64,000 bases of DNA from CAVYXZ01 sp965223835 (GTDB taxonomy: Bacteria > Chloroflexota > Anaerolineae > Aggregatilineales > Phototrophicaceae), in the NCBI GenBank assembly GCA_965223835.1, contig CBDCXQ010000001.1:1178001-1242000 (forward strand), in the 5' to 3' direction. Position 1 is the stretch's first letter. Each line of letters starts with the position of its first letter. Under the pieces are notes generated by a model, which saw only the letters and a program-made list of their open reading frames with translations, did not search any database and was not told the origin of the DNA. Below, piece after piece: positions 16,331 through 24,399 of the stretch. Made by a program: the position numbers and the translations under genes.

Positions 16331-17386
16331 TTAATTCCCCTCAAACTTGATCTTCGCGCCGGAGCTGGCATTGGCGCCGACTTTGGCTTTAAGACCACCA
16401 CTGCCGCTGACCATGCCACCGACCTGAAATGCAGAATCATTGCTGGTCTGATGGCTTTGGATATTGCTGGGCGCTGGCAGTAACTGGCTCGTATTGAGTT
16501 TAAATTTAGCTGGCTTGGCGGCGGCAACACTCAAACCGTTAAAGGCTCCAGCACTGGCACTCACACCGGCAGATGCCTGGCCGCCGATGCTAGCGCCGAT
16601 TCCGGCCCCGGCAGAAATGCCCGCACCGCCGCTAATGCCTGCCGATAGTCCGCCACTCGCTCCAGCGGAGATGCCAAATCCAGCGGAAGCACCGCCACCG
16701 ATGCCAGCGGAAAGACCGGCCCCCAGGCCAACGCCCGCCGAGAACGAAGCGGCGGCATTGAGTTCTACGGAAGCGCTAATCGCTACTGGACCACTACTGA
16801 AGCGCATTGACGCCTGATTGTTGGCAGCGGCAATGGCCCGACCAGCACCGGGATTTCCGGCCTGTGTGCCCAATTGGGTCGCGCTCTGGCCGCCGGGCAA
16901 TGCGACTGGCTCATTCGGCTGGCTGGCGGCATCATCGCTGGGCGCGAATACAACATCCTGTGACGCCATACCGAGCGCCACTGTTGACCGCAAGGGAACA
17001 CCATCGGGTGAGAAGAAGTCAATCGTCTCTTTAAAACTCTCAACCAGCCCCTGAAAGGTGTATACACCCCATTCGAATTTCACCACTGCCGGGACATTAC
17101 GTTCACCATTTTCGTCCACCGGCTGCATCAGTTTGGATATGCGCCCGGTAATGCCGCGCACATCGTCACCGCTGTGGGTGGTATCGAACAGCAGACTCAT
17201 GGTGAGTTTGGCCGAACTGCTGGTCACGTACTGCCGCGACTGATCGCCTTCGCCCTGATTTTCGAGCGTGTTCGAGACGGTATAATCCAGCGTGGCCGGG
17301 TTGAAATGCACCTCAATTTCCTGGTTGCGTTCTGGCCCGGTCTGCGGGATAAATTTGGCTTTGGTCAGCGGTTTCTCAGTGTTCAT
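16331..17386 (-). CDS. Afp7-like tube adaptor with Ala/Gly/Ser-rich C-terminal region
   Basis: 351 aa. Residues 1-150 match the CIS tube-protein N-terminal domain usually followed by LysM (EIEVHFNPATLDYTVSNT, LTMSLLFDTTHSGDDVR, PAVVKFEWGVYTFQGLVESF). In Afp/PVC this Afp7 protein sits between inner tube and hub. No LysM motif follows; instead residues 206-290 are almost only Ala, Gly, Ser and Ile (GASAGFGISAGASGGLSAG-type), then a basic tail. ATGA overlap with the upstream tube gene. The low-complexity region may be a flexible linker or a spacer; it is also a likely length-variable site. Confidence 0.87.
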   Translation of the reverse strand: MNTEKPLTKAKFIPQTGPERNQEIEVHFNPATLDYTVSNTLENQGEGDQSRQYVTSSSAKLTMSLLFDTTHSGDDVRGITGRISKLMQPVDENGERNVPAVVKFEWGVYTFQGLVESFKETIDFFSPDGVPLRSTVALGMASQDVVFAPSDDAASQPNEPVALPGGQSATQLGTQAGNPGAGRAIAAANNQASMRFSSGPVAISASVELNAAASFSAGVGLGAGLSAGIGGGASAGFGISAGASGGLSAGISGGAGISAGAGIGASIGGQASAGVSASAGAFNGLSVAAAKPAKFKLNTSQLLPAPSNIQSHQTSNDSAFQVGGMVSGSGGLKAKVGANASSGAKIKFEGN

Positions 17387-17868
17387 AGCTGCGCCCTCGG
17401 GGTGGCGGTGTAGAGACCTTCATGAACAAAATGCAATTCTTCGACGCCAACATCGCCGCCTGTTGCGTTCAGGTCAGCGGTCTTGAATTTGGTCGGCAGC
17501 GCCCGCAGGAACTTCCAGGCGACGACCCCTTTGCCTGCATCATCAAAAACCGTCACGGTTGCGGTGCGCCGATGGTTATATTCACCGCCATTTACCAGCG
17601 CAAACCAAGTCCACAGATCGCTGGTGGGGGTGATGCCGCGCTTGAGAATGATGGTCGCAAAGGTTACTTTGCCGACCCGCTGGGCTGCACCATAATTGCG
17701 TCCGCCTTCTTCGATGACTTTAGGTTCCATCGTCGCTTCCAGGCCAGTACATTCGGCAAATGCGCCACTGCAAACCTTGACCTCGCCGCCCGGCTCACTG
17801 CCAATATGCTGCTCGGTGAAATCAACCTGAAAGCGGAAGACATTGAGCGGCGCGATCGACTGGCTCAT
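17383..17868 (-). CDS. Inner tube protein (Afp5-like, gp19 family)
   Basis: 161 aa. Tube signature of the T4 gp19/TIGR02241 family: N-terminal PLNVFRFQVDF, ECTGLEATMEPKVIEEGG, then VTFATIILKRGITPTSDLW and a C-terminal VEELHFVHEGL. Longer and more divergent than the major tube protein encoded 2 kb upstream, which fits a specialised tube ring next to the hub (Afp5 role). ATGA overlaps on both sides, with the short sheath gene before and the Afp7-like gene after. Confidence 0.9.
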   Translation of the reverse strand: MSQSIAPLNVFRFQVDFTEQHIGSEPGGEVKVCSGAFAECTGLEATMEPKVIEEGGRNYGAAQRVGKVTFATIILKRGITPTSDLWTWFALVNGGEYNHRRTATVTVFDDAGKGVVAWKFLRALPTKFKTADLNATGGDVGVEELHFVHEGLYTATPRAQL

Positions 17869-19448
17869 GCTGTATCCTTTCGGAACAGATCATCCCGGAC
17901 GACCAGCACTTCTCCGCCCGCATTGACCGAGAGTTCGACGCGAATAGTCTGCACGGGTTGGGCAGCATTAAGCACCACCTGAACAATCACGCGTCCGGCG
18001 TCAATATCGGTCTGAGTCATCGTGCTGCGATCACAGCGCACTTCAAACGCCGGAAAATCGTCGGTCTCCAGCAAGGCGCCGGCCTGTTCCAGACCCGATA
18101 ATAAGCTACGCATCCGCTCTTCAAGTTGCCCCCACAGCACCGGGCTGGAGGGTTCAAATACGGATGATTCGCCGATCCGTCTGGCGGCGCGAACGACGCT
18201 GGCGATCAGTCGATTAATATTGGCCGGGCGATAACTGGGGTCCAGACTGGTTGTTACGTCGGAGAACAGTTCAAAGCGCCCGGCGGCACGGGGACCGACA
18301 ACCGTGACGCGATCAATGAACAGCATGGCATCGGCACCGCGTTCGCGATAGAGCATGTCTAGCGCAGGAATGGGTTCTAGCCGATAGACATCAACCAATG
18401 GTGCGCTGACCGCACTGCGAAAGGCACCCTGCGTCATGGCCTGACGAGCCAGCGTGCCCACCACTGTACCCTCGGCACTTTCAAGTTGTTCGGGCAGGCC
18501 GCTCGAACCACGTGTTTGCAGCCAGGGAAAAACCAGTTGGATAAACGCGCTGGAAATGCTTTCCGGGACATTGACCGAATAGCGTAACGGCCCGTCAAAC
18601 AGATCATCCAACAAATCGGTATTGGCCCGATCAGCGGGTAGAGGGATAGCGGCAACCAGTTGAACTTCGCGCTGCGTATCACGCAACATCAGGCCCAACA
18701 GCCGCAACGCCCGTGCCCAATTGCTATAACCAGTTTCATCGCAACGCGGCGCAGCAATCTGATCGGATACCGCGTCCACCGTATCGTCAATCGTGTTTTC
18801 CGAGCATTCCACGAATTGTTCGGGAATCTCGCGTTCGCGTTCGGGGTCCAACGGCTGCGGGTCTAACGCAACTAAATCAGGCAAGTCTGGCAGGTTGACA
18901 AACGTCACATCGGGCAAACCATATAGATGGGCGGCCCCATGCCAGGTGTGCGGGTCCACTTTGGACGCGTCCAGCAAATTCGCGCGATACCCTGGCAGCA
19001 ACAAATTAATTGCTTCCAACCGGTCTTCGCTCAAGGTATTAAAGGGCAGTGGATCGCCAACGCGCACCACATAACAACGGCGACCACCCTGTTCAAAGAA
19101 TGAACGTACCGCTGTACCGAGATAGGTTGCACCGCTGGGCAACGCATCGGTTGCATTAAGCAAGCGGGCATCCCAATCGAACAGCGCATCGAATGTCGCC
19201 CAGTTGTCGATTAAAACGGGCACATCCTCAAGCTGGTCAATCTCACTTTGGGGCCGGGCATAGGGCGGTGTCAGCCAGCCGAAATCGCGCAACCATTGTT
19301 GGATGACACCGGGTATAGGAGTCGGTACGTCAACACCATCGCGCCGTTCGGTGCGTCGGTTGACAAAGCCCACAAAACAGGCGATGTCCATTCGATTGGG
19401 ATGGCTGACGACCCGTGAGGCCGGTTCAGTGAAGATCAGGCCCTTCAT
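17865..19448 (-). CDS. Second sheath protein (Afp4-like)
   Basis: 527 aa. The C-terminal domain is sheath-like and collinear with the larger sheath gene: IASVVRAARRIGESSVFEP, PVLWGQLEERM, then CDRSTMTQTDIDAGRVIVQV, matching the MTQADLDAGR motif of the other sheath. The N-terminus (MDIACFVGFV) resembles sheath starts but lacks the insertion domain. In Afp/PVC a divergent sheath forms the ring contacting the baseplate. CAGGAAA ribosome site close to ATG. It is separated from the upstream tube gene by a 114-nt spacer with a strong hairpin. Confidence 0.9.
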   Translation of the reverse strand: MKGLIFTEPASRVVSHPNRMDIACFVGFVNRRTERRDGVDVPTPIPGVIQQWLRDFGWLTPPYARPQSEIDQLEDVPVLIDNWATFDALFDWDARLLNATDALPSGATYLGTAVRSFFEQGGRRCYVVRVGDPLPFNTLSEDRLEAINLLLPGYRANLLDASKVDPHTWHGAAHLYGLPDVTFVNLPDLPDLVALDPQPLDPEREREIPEQFVECSENTIDDTVDAVSDQIAAPRCDETGYSNWARALRLLGLMLRDTQREVQLVAAIPLPADRANTDLLDDLFDGPLRYSVNVPESISSAFIQLVFPWLQTRGSSGLPEQLESAEGTVVGTLARQAMTQGAFRSAVSAPLVDVYRLEPIPALDMLYRERGADAMLFIDRVTVVGPRAAGRFELFSDVTTSLDPSYRPANINRLIASVVRAARRIGESSVFEPSSPVLWGQLEERMRSLLSGLEQAGALLETDDFPAFEVRCDRSTMTQTDIDAGRVIVQVVLNAAQPVQTIRVELSVNAGGEVLVVRDDLFRKDTA

Positions 19449-19517
19449 GTGTTTCCTGTTGTATAACCTGAATATTTACAGGTGTCCAATACCGATCAGA
19501 AACATAATATTGTGTGT

Positions 19518-19547
19518 CGTAGGGGAGGGGCTTAGACCCTCCCCTGC
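19518..19547 (-). terminator. GC-rich hairpin between tube and second sheath gene
   Basis: Perfect 9-bp inverted repeat (AGGGGAGGG / CCCTCCCCT, 19521-19529 with 19537-19545) and a 7-nt loop, extendable by a G-U and a G-C pair. It lies in the only sizeable spacer of the particle operon, just downstream of the sheath-tube pair. No U-run follows on the minus strand, so full Rho-independent termination is doubtful; partial termination or 3'-end stabilisation of the upstream mRNA would raise sheath and tube levels above baseplate parts. Confidence 0.5.
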
Positions 19548-19562
19548 ACGATATTTAGAAAA

Positions 19563-20027
19563 TTACGCCGACGGCGAATCCATCAATTCCAGAAAGTCCG
19601 ATGCCAGGACGAGTTCTTCCATCGCCACATCACCGCCGCCTTTGGCTGCCAGGGTGGGGCCGGTATATTTCAACGGCAGCGCCCCGCGTGCCAGCCAGGA
19701 TTGGACCGCTTCACCAGTTTCATCCATGAGGGTGATAACGACGTCGCGCTTGGCACTGATACCGCGATCACCGGCCAGCGACCGCGCTTGCTTGATCCAG
19801 TCCCACAAATCTGCTGAATTCACCACGCCCCGTTTGAGCGTGATGTCCGATGTATTAATCATGCCGGGGATCTTGGTGACGTACTGTGTTTTCTCGTTGC
19901 CGTTGCGGTACTCGGAAATCTGTAGCTCGGTTTCCAGGCCGCTGACATCGGAGAACCCACCGAACTGATCGCCCGCGATCTTGACAATGAAGTTAAATGC
20001 GCCAAAAGGCGTTGACCGTTCTGCCAT
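19563..20027 (-). CDS. Major inner tube protein (Afp1-like, gp19 family)
   Basis: 154 aa, the typical size for Afp1/Hcp-like tube subunits. Motifs: PFGAFNFIVKIAGDQFGGF, SDVSGLETELQISEYRNG, then MINTSDITLKRGVVNSADLW and a final MEELVLASDFLEL strand. Hexamers stack into the rigid inner tube expelled on contraction. Strong ribosome site AAAGGAGT 9 nt before ATG and directly after the large sheath gene, the arrangement expected for the two most abundant parts. Confidence 0.94.
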   Translation of the reverse strand: MAERSTPFGAFNFIVKIAGDQFGGFSDVSGLETELQISEYRNGNEKTQYVTKIPGMINTSDITLKRGVVNSADLWDWIKQARSLAGDRGISAKRDVVITLMDETGEAVQSWLARGALPLKYTGPTLAAKGGGDVAMEELVLASDFLELMDSPSA

Positions 20028-20041
20028 TGCGTTCTACTCCT

Positions 20042-22423
20042 TTAGCTCCGGGCGTCGGCGGTCTTTTGACCGATGCGGAAGATAACGAATTCGGCTGGTT
20101 TGACCACCGCGATACCGATCAAGCAAATGAGCCGTCCGGCATCCAGGTCCGCTTGTGTCATGGTGCTGCGATCACAGCGGACGAAAAATGCTTCTTGTTC
20201 GCTGCTGCCCAGCAATGCACCCGACACCCATTCGGTATACAGGAACGATGAAATGGTGTCGCGGATGTTGGACCACAGTGATTCGTTATTGGGTTCGAAC
20301 ACGGCCCATTGCGTCCCCCGGTCAATCGAGGCGGACACATAGTTGAAGTAACGCCGCACGTTGACATAGCGCCATTCTGGGTCCGAACTGACGGTGCGCG
20401 CGCCCCAGACCCGATAGCCGCGACCGGGGAAGAAGCGTAGACAATTGATACCCAGCGGATTCAGCACTTCCTGTTGGGCGGTGTTGATGCTGCTCTCAAA
20501 CCGTAGCGCCCCCCGAACGACTTCATTTGCCGGTGCTTTGAACACCCCGCGCTGGATATCGTTGCGGGCATAGATGCCGCAGACGAAGCCTGATGATGGT
20601 AGATCAATTTCAACGGGTTCGGCGTTGATTCCAGGGCGGGCCAGTGGATTGTTGACTGTCACCCAGGGGTAGTACAGCGCCGCAAACTTCGAGTCCATGC
20701 GGCTGCGCAGTGCTCGGACTTCGGACAGGCTTTGCTGGGCAACCGAATCCAGCACCGCGATGCGATAGGCTTTGGGCCGTTCGGCATGGCTAATCAGCGC
20801 GCCCGCAATGCCTTGTTGTTGCGCATAAGCGGAATAACCCGGTGCAGCCACAATCGAAATATCTTCCAGCTGGGCCAGCTGCAACAGTGCTTCTTCATAA
20901 GCGGATTGCGTGGGTTCCAGGCCGTCGTTGCCGCCCGTCAGTGCAAGCGAACGCTCACTGCTGATGGCGAACATGGATTGATGCAGTTCAAACGGATCAA
21001 CGCCGGTGCCAGCGACCAGAGCATAGGTGTTTTGCAAGAAATCGGTGCGCCGGGTGGGGTCTTCGCTCATGACGGTAGCGGCATATTGTGGATGCGCTGC
21101 GCCAAAGCCCAGATTATCAAACACCATATCTTTGCCGTCAGCGTCCTCGGTCACCACACTGAGGGTCAGAATTTCCGCGCCACCAGTGGGTGCATCGAAA
21201 TCATCCAGCCCGCTTAAGTCCAGCGGCGTGCCGGTGCTGTCTTCAAAGGTGGTGCCATTTTTGATGTAATACGTGATGGTGTTACCATCCTCGCCAGGAT
21301 CTGATACACCAGCGGTGAGACCCAGTGCGGTATGAGCACTATCCACGCCATCACGCACAGCCAGCGTTGCCGTGCTGCCGAGCGTTGTCGTTGCCAATAG
21401 CAAGGCACCGGTTGTTGGGATTGTCGCTGCCCGCACATCCAATGCGGCTGCGATCAAAAGCGCATTGATTTCGTCGGCGGTAACAGCACTCAGGTCGGCG
21501 ACGTTGTTGCTGGCATCAGCGACGTTGGCGACAGAACCATCGGGCAGCACCGCGTTGGCGGGCACCGCCGTGACTGAGATATTGGCGGCGGTTCCCCGTG
21601 TGTCGGAGCCAATCACCAGTTGATCGGTTCCATTGAGGGTGGCATAACCACCACGCAGTTCTGCATTGATCTGATTAACAATTGTTTCACGGTCGGTTGA
21701 AGCGGCGGGCAAATTAATGACCTGAGCATCGCCGTCAATGGTGATGGTGAGTTGGGTATCGGCACCCAGGACAACCGGGTCCGGCAGGGGATCAGCCGCG
21801 GTTACTTCGGCTGAAGCACCTAAAAAGCTGATCTGCACGTCGGCCCCATTAACGGTCAACAAGAGTACGGCTCCGTTTGACAATCCGAACGGTCCAATGC
21901 CACCGGGCTGTTCGGCAGCCGTCGCTGGCGTCCCGGTAACGGCGCCAATCCGCGCCAACGAGCCTTCGGGGGCACTGTTCAACGTGCGCACCGTCGCTTC
22001 AGCCGCTGCCTCGCGCACGATGATGGTGCCGTTGCCGCCACTGCCGGGGAACCGGGCGACGAACTGTACCTGTTCGGCAGCGGTTGCACCGGGTAACAAT
22101 TCGACACTGGCGCGACCATCATTGACATCGCTGATCGCCAGAAAGGCGCGTGAGACATACAATCGTGCGCCACCTTCGTTAAAATATTGCCGGACGCTGT
22201 GTGCAAGATAATTCAAACTTGATGCACCAAACGTCAGGTTGCCTAGCCCGCCATAGATGCGCTCGAAATCACCGAAATTGGTGATGAGTTCTGGCACATC
22301 GCCGATTGGCCCGGTGCGGGTTGGCCCCGCGAAACCAGATGTACTCGTGCCAACCCCTTCAATCGAGCGGGCGCGAAAACTGGTTTCCTCTACAAATACG
22401 CCGGGAGCAAGATATTCAGGCAT
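20042..22423 (-). CDS. Major contractile sheath protein
   Basis: 793 aa. N-terminal PEYLAPGVFVEETSFRARSI and TSTSGFAGPTRTGP are diagnostic of tail sheath proteins; the C-terminal half has LYYPWVTVNNPL, RGALRFESSINTAQQEVLN-type sequence, NPLGINCLRFFPGRGYRVWG and WAVFEPNNESLW, ending MTQADLDAGRL. Residues about 105-430 are an inserted Ala/Thr/Asp-rich region, probably surface-exposed domains absent from short sheaths. Polymerises around the tube and contracts. GGAGG 5 nt before ATG. Only one full-size sheath gene occurs here, against two or three in Afp/PVC. Confidence 0.95.
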   Translation of the reverse strand: MPEYLAPGVFVEETSFRARSIEGVGTSTSGFAGPTRTGPIGDVPELITNFGDFERIYGGLGNLTFGASSLNYLAHSVRQYFNEGGARLYVSRAFLAISDVNDGRASVELLPGATAAEQVQFVARFPGSGGNGTIIVREAAAEATVRTLNSAPEGSLARIGAVTGTPATAAEQPGGIGPFGLSNGAVLLLTVNGADVQISFLGASAEVTAADPLPDPVVLGADTQLTITIDGDAQVINLPAASTDRETIVNQINAELRGGYATLNGTDQLVIGSDTRGTAANISVTAVPANAVLPDGSVANVADASNNVADLSAVTADEINALLIAAALDVRAATIPTTGALLLATTTLGSTATLAVRDGVDSAHTALGLTAGVSDPGEDGNTITYYIKNGTTFEDSTGTPLDLSGLDDFDAPTGGAEILTLSVVTEDADGKDMVFDNLGFGAAHPQYAATVMSEDPTRRTDFLQNTYALVAGTGVDPFELHQSMFAISSERSLALTGGNDGLEPTQSAYEEALLQLAQLEDISIVAAPGYSAYAQQQGIAGALISHAERPKAYRIAVLDSVAQQSLSEVRALRSRMDSKFAALYYPWVTVNNPLARPGINAEPVEIDLPSSGFVCGIYARNDIQRGVFKAPANEVVRGALRFESSINTAQQEVLNPLGINCLRFFPGRGYRVWGARTVSSDPEWRYVNVRRYFNYVSASIDRGTQWAVFEPNNESLWSNIRDTISSFLYTEWVSGALLGSSEQEAFFVRCDRSTMTQADLDAGRLICLIGIAVVKPAEFVIFRIGQKTADARS

Positions 22424-22446
22424 ATCGCCTCCATCCTCTCAATGAA

Positions 22447-23274
22447 CTAAGTGATTGAAACGGTAATCGACACACCCTCATGCCGCCCGGCAGCCAGAGA
22501 AAGTGGCTGTTCGGTCATTGGCAGACTAGCACGTCGCGCTTCCAGATCTTCAGGATCCGGCAGGCCAGTAGCTGCTGGATCAACAATGGTTTGTAGTGTC
22601 ACTGCAATTTCAGACACCAGTACGAGTGGGGTTTCATCATCGTCATCAGCGCCCGGTCCCCGTCGTCCACCGCGCCCCCGACCACCTCCCGGATTTTCAT
22701 CTTCATCATCCAGATCATCCCCATTCCAGGTCGTGACCGGCACGCCGGATACCGCGATTAAGGCTTCGCCACGCGCATCACTCAGGCCGCGCCCGATGAT
22801 CGTGTCATCCTGGATGACCAGGACCAGCGCCCCGCTCAGTGGCTCACCGCTGCCGTCAACCGTAACCGCCGCTCGGATAACACTCCAGTTCGCCATGATG
22901 GGGGCTGCGGGTGTTGGGAATAGGGTCACAGGCCGAGGATGGAAAATAGAATTTTCAGCATCGTCGGCATTGGCTGGATCGGGGTCACGCGGTAAGTTTA
23001 AGGTGATCTGTTGGGCCAGATATTGCCTTTGTGGGTCTCGAATAGTGATCGAAAACGGTATTGAGCCGAGGTCTGGCGTTGTGGGTGTGTCAAATGACAG
23101 GCTATAATCGGTAAAGCCGTCGGCGGCGACGACCACGTACAAATTGCTGGTGTTGCGCACAACACGTCCGGTTGCCGCTTCAATTTGCAGCGGACGCGCA
23201 ATGTGCTGACCGGTGGCTGCATCTACCAGCATAAATGCGCCAAAAATGCGCTGGTCGATGTATTCGTAGTTCAT
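22447..23274 (-). CDS. Unknown CIS protein with Ig-like/carboxypeptidase-regulatory-like fold
   Basis: 275 aa. Starts MNYEYIDQRIFGAFMLVDA; residues about 128-175 (VTVDGSGEPLSGALVLVIQD, LSDARGEALIAV) look like a carboxypeptidase regulatory-like beta-sandwich, in which G-x-P-L-x-G-A-x-V and D-x-x-G-E-A are typical. Residues about 183-215 are an acidic then Gly/Arg-rich linker (DDLDDEDENPGGGRGRGG). Sits between the tail-terminator gene and the sheath gene; ATGA overlap with the former. Function unknown; could be a tail-end or cap accessory protein. Confidence 0.8.
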   Translation of the reverse strand: MNYEYIDQRIFGAFMLVDAATGQHIARPLQIEAATGRVVRNTSNLYVVVAADGFTDYSLSFDTPTTPDLGSIPFSITIRDPQRQYLAQQITLNLPRDPDPANADDAENSIFHPRPVTLFPTPAAPIMANWSVIRAAVTVDGSGEPLSGALVLVIQDDTIIGRGLSDARGEALIAVSGVPVTTWNGDDLDDEDENPGGGRGRGGRRGPGADDDDETPLVLVSEIAVTLQTIVDPAATGLPDPEDLEARRASLPMTEQPLSLAAGRHEGVSITVSIT

Positions 23275-23879
23275 GCGTCTGGCTCCGAAACACCATCCCA
23301 GTTGCGATAGCCAAAACGTTTGACGATTACCGGCGGATGTTCTGGCTCCGGCTCAACGTCAATGCGAACCACGCGGGCGATATAGGAGAAACTCAGCCGG
23401 TACGCCGCGCCAAGTCCTTCCCAGATGTGCAAAACGTCTTCGTTCGTTAGCTCAGCCGGAATCAATTGAATAATATCGTCGGCCTGCCACTCAGCTTCAG
23501 GGGTCAACGCGGAACGGTCCAGCACCGGGTACTGATAGAGTTCGCGCATGAGCCAGGCCAGCACCGATTGTTCGTGATAGACCGAGTCGGTCCACACCGT
23601 AAACAGATAATGGAGATTAAGTGCCAGCGGCGTATTGCGACCCTGGTTGGGCGTAATGCGTTCCCGCCTGCGCAGATGTTGATCCATCGTGACCCGGTAC
23701 ATATAAAGGGCCACTGTGGTGGTTGTTAAGTCGCCGCCGTCGTGCATATCTTTGCTGGAAAACAACGCAAAATCACAGTCAATCTCATCGCGCAGCGCCT
23801 GGGGGTAGGCGTTGCGCAACCGGGTGATGATTGAACTGCCGACCGAGTGGATGGAAAAAACGTTGCCCATTGAGTTCAC
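23271..23879 (-). CDS. DUF4255/Pvc16-like tail terminator
   Basis: 202 aa. The N-terminal 170 residues match the Pvc16_N/DUF4255 family: SSIITRLRNAYPQAL, VALYMYRVTMDQHLRRRER, then LALNLHYLFTVWTDSVYHEQSVL and MRELYQYPVLDRSAL. In Afp/PVC this protein (Afp16) caps tube and sheath polymerisation at the distal end. Its position at the head of the structural genes is common in CIS clusters. ATGA overlaps with the genes on both sides. Confidence 0.88.
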   Translation of the reverse strand: MNSMGNVFSIHSVGSSIITRLRNAYPQALRDEIDCDFALFSSKDMHDGGDLTTTTVALYMYRVTMDQHLRRRERITPNQGRNTPLALNLHYLFTVWTDSVYHEQSVLAWLMRELYQYPVLDRSALTPEAEWQADDIIQLIPAELTNEDVLHIWEGLGAAYRLSFSYIARVVRIDVEPEPEHPPVIVKRFGYRNWDGVSEPDA

Positions 23880-24277
23880 ACCGTTGGGGCTAGTTGGAAG
23901 AGATGGCGGATGTGGTAGGGCAGATTACCAGTTTGCAGCGGTCCCGCCTGGTAACGCTGGATATTGAGCCAATAACCAATGCCATGATTATGGTTGTGGA
24001 GGGAGACCGTAAGTATTTTTAGTGTCGGATTTTCATTCAGCAGGTGGCTGCAAATGCCAGGGGGTGCTTCAGTCTGGTCGACGCCCAGGATAATCACATC
24101 GGTATTCTGGCGACCAGCCGCGAGGATTTCAAGATTGCCGTAGGCCTGTCCAATAACCTTCATATCCGGTTCCTGCGTCAAAACCGCATGAAAAACTTCA
24201 CCATAAACACCCGGTAAATCGGCCAGCAGTACCCGGATTGGGTTGAACTGTTGCGATGTCAGGGAACCACTGTCCAT
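23876..24277 (-). CDS. Stand-alone degenerate receiver-like protein
   Basis: 133 aa with a receiver-like alternation of strands and helices: IRVLLADLPGVYGEVFHAVL, MKVIGQAYGNLEIL, DVIILGVDQ, LKILTVSLHNHN. An acidic residue stays at D20, but the position of the phosphorylated Asp is Gly65 (VIILGVD) and no output domain follows. So it is probably a phosphorylation-independent adaptor or anti-regulator (inference). First gene of the structural operon; its ribosome site AGAGAG lies in one arm of a 12-bp inverted repeat. Its stop overlaps the tail terminator start. Confidence 0.75.
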   Translation of the reverse strand: MDSGSLTSQQFNPIRVLLADLPGVYGEVFHAVLTQEPDMKVIGQAYGNLEILAAGRQNTDVIILGVDQTEAPPGICSHLLNENPTLKILTVSLHNHNHGIGYWLNIQRYQAGPLQTGNLPYHIRHLFQLAPTV

Positions 24278-24284
24278 AGAAAAC

Positions 24285-24342
24285 TCTCTGGTAGCGCTTG
24301 TCCATTACCTATCCATTCAAACGCAGGTCACGCTACCAGAGA
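24285..24342 (-). promoter_or_regulatory. 12-bp inverted repeat covering the ribosome site of the first CIS gene
   Basis: Perfect arms TCTCTGGTAGCG at 24285-24296 and CGCTACCAGAGA at 24331-24342, 34 nt apart. In the minus-strand mRNA the 3' arm contains the likely Shine-Dalgarno AGAGAG and ends 7 nt before the ATG. A long-loop hairpin could hide this site; alternatively the dyad is a protein operator. No secure promoter was found between it and the upstream LuxR gene. Confidence 0.5.
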
Positions 24343-24399
24343 ACTAGCCGGGGTTCTATTAAGAGGTCTATTTCTGGTCCATATTAGATAGAAAATCGT

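Noticed and set aside
16132..16530. 132-codon minus-strand frame spanning the 57-aa gene
   Set aside because: It crosses the end of the Afp7-like gene in another frame and has a shadow-like composition; the 57-aa frame fits the operon spacing better.
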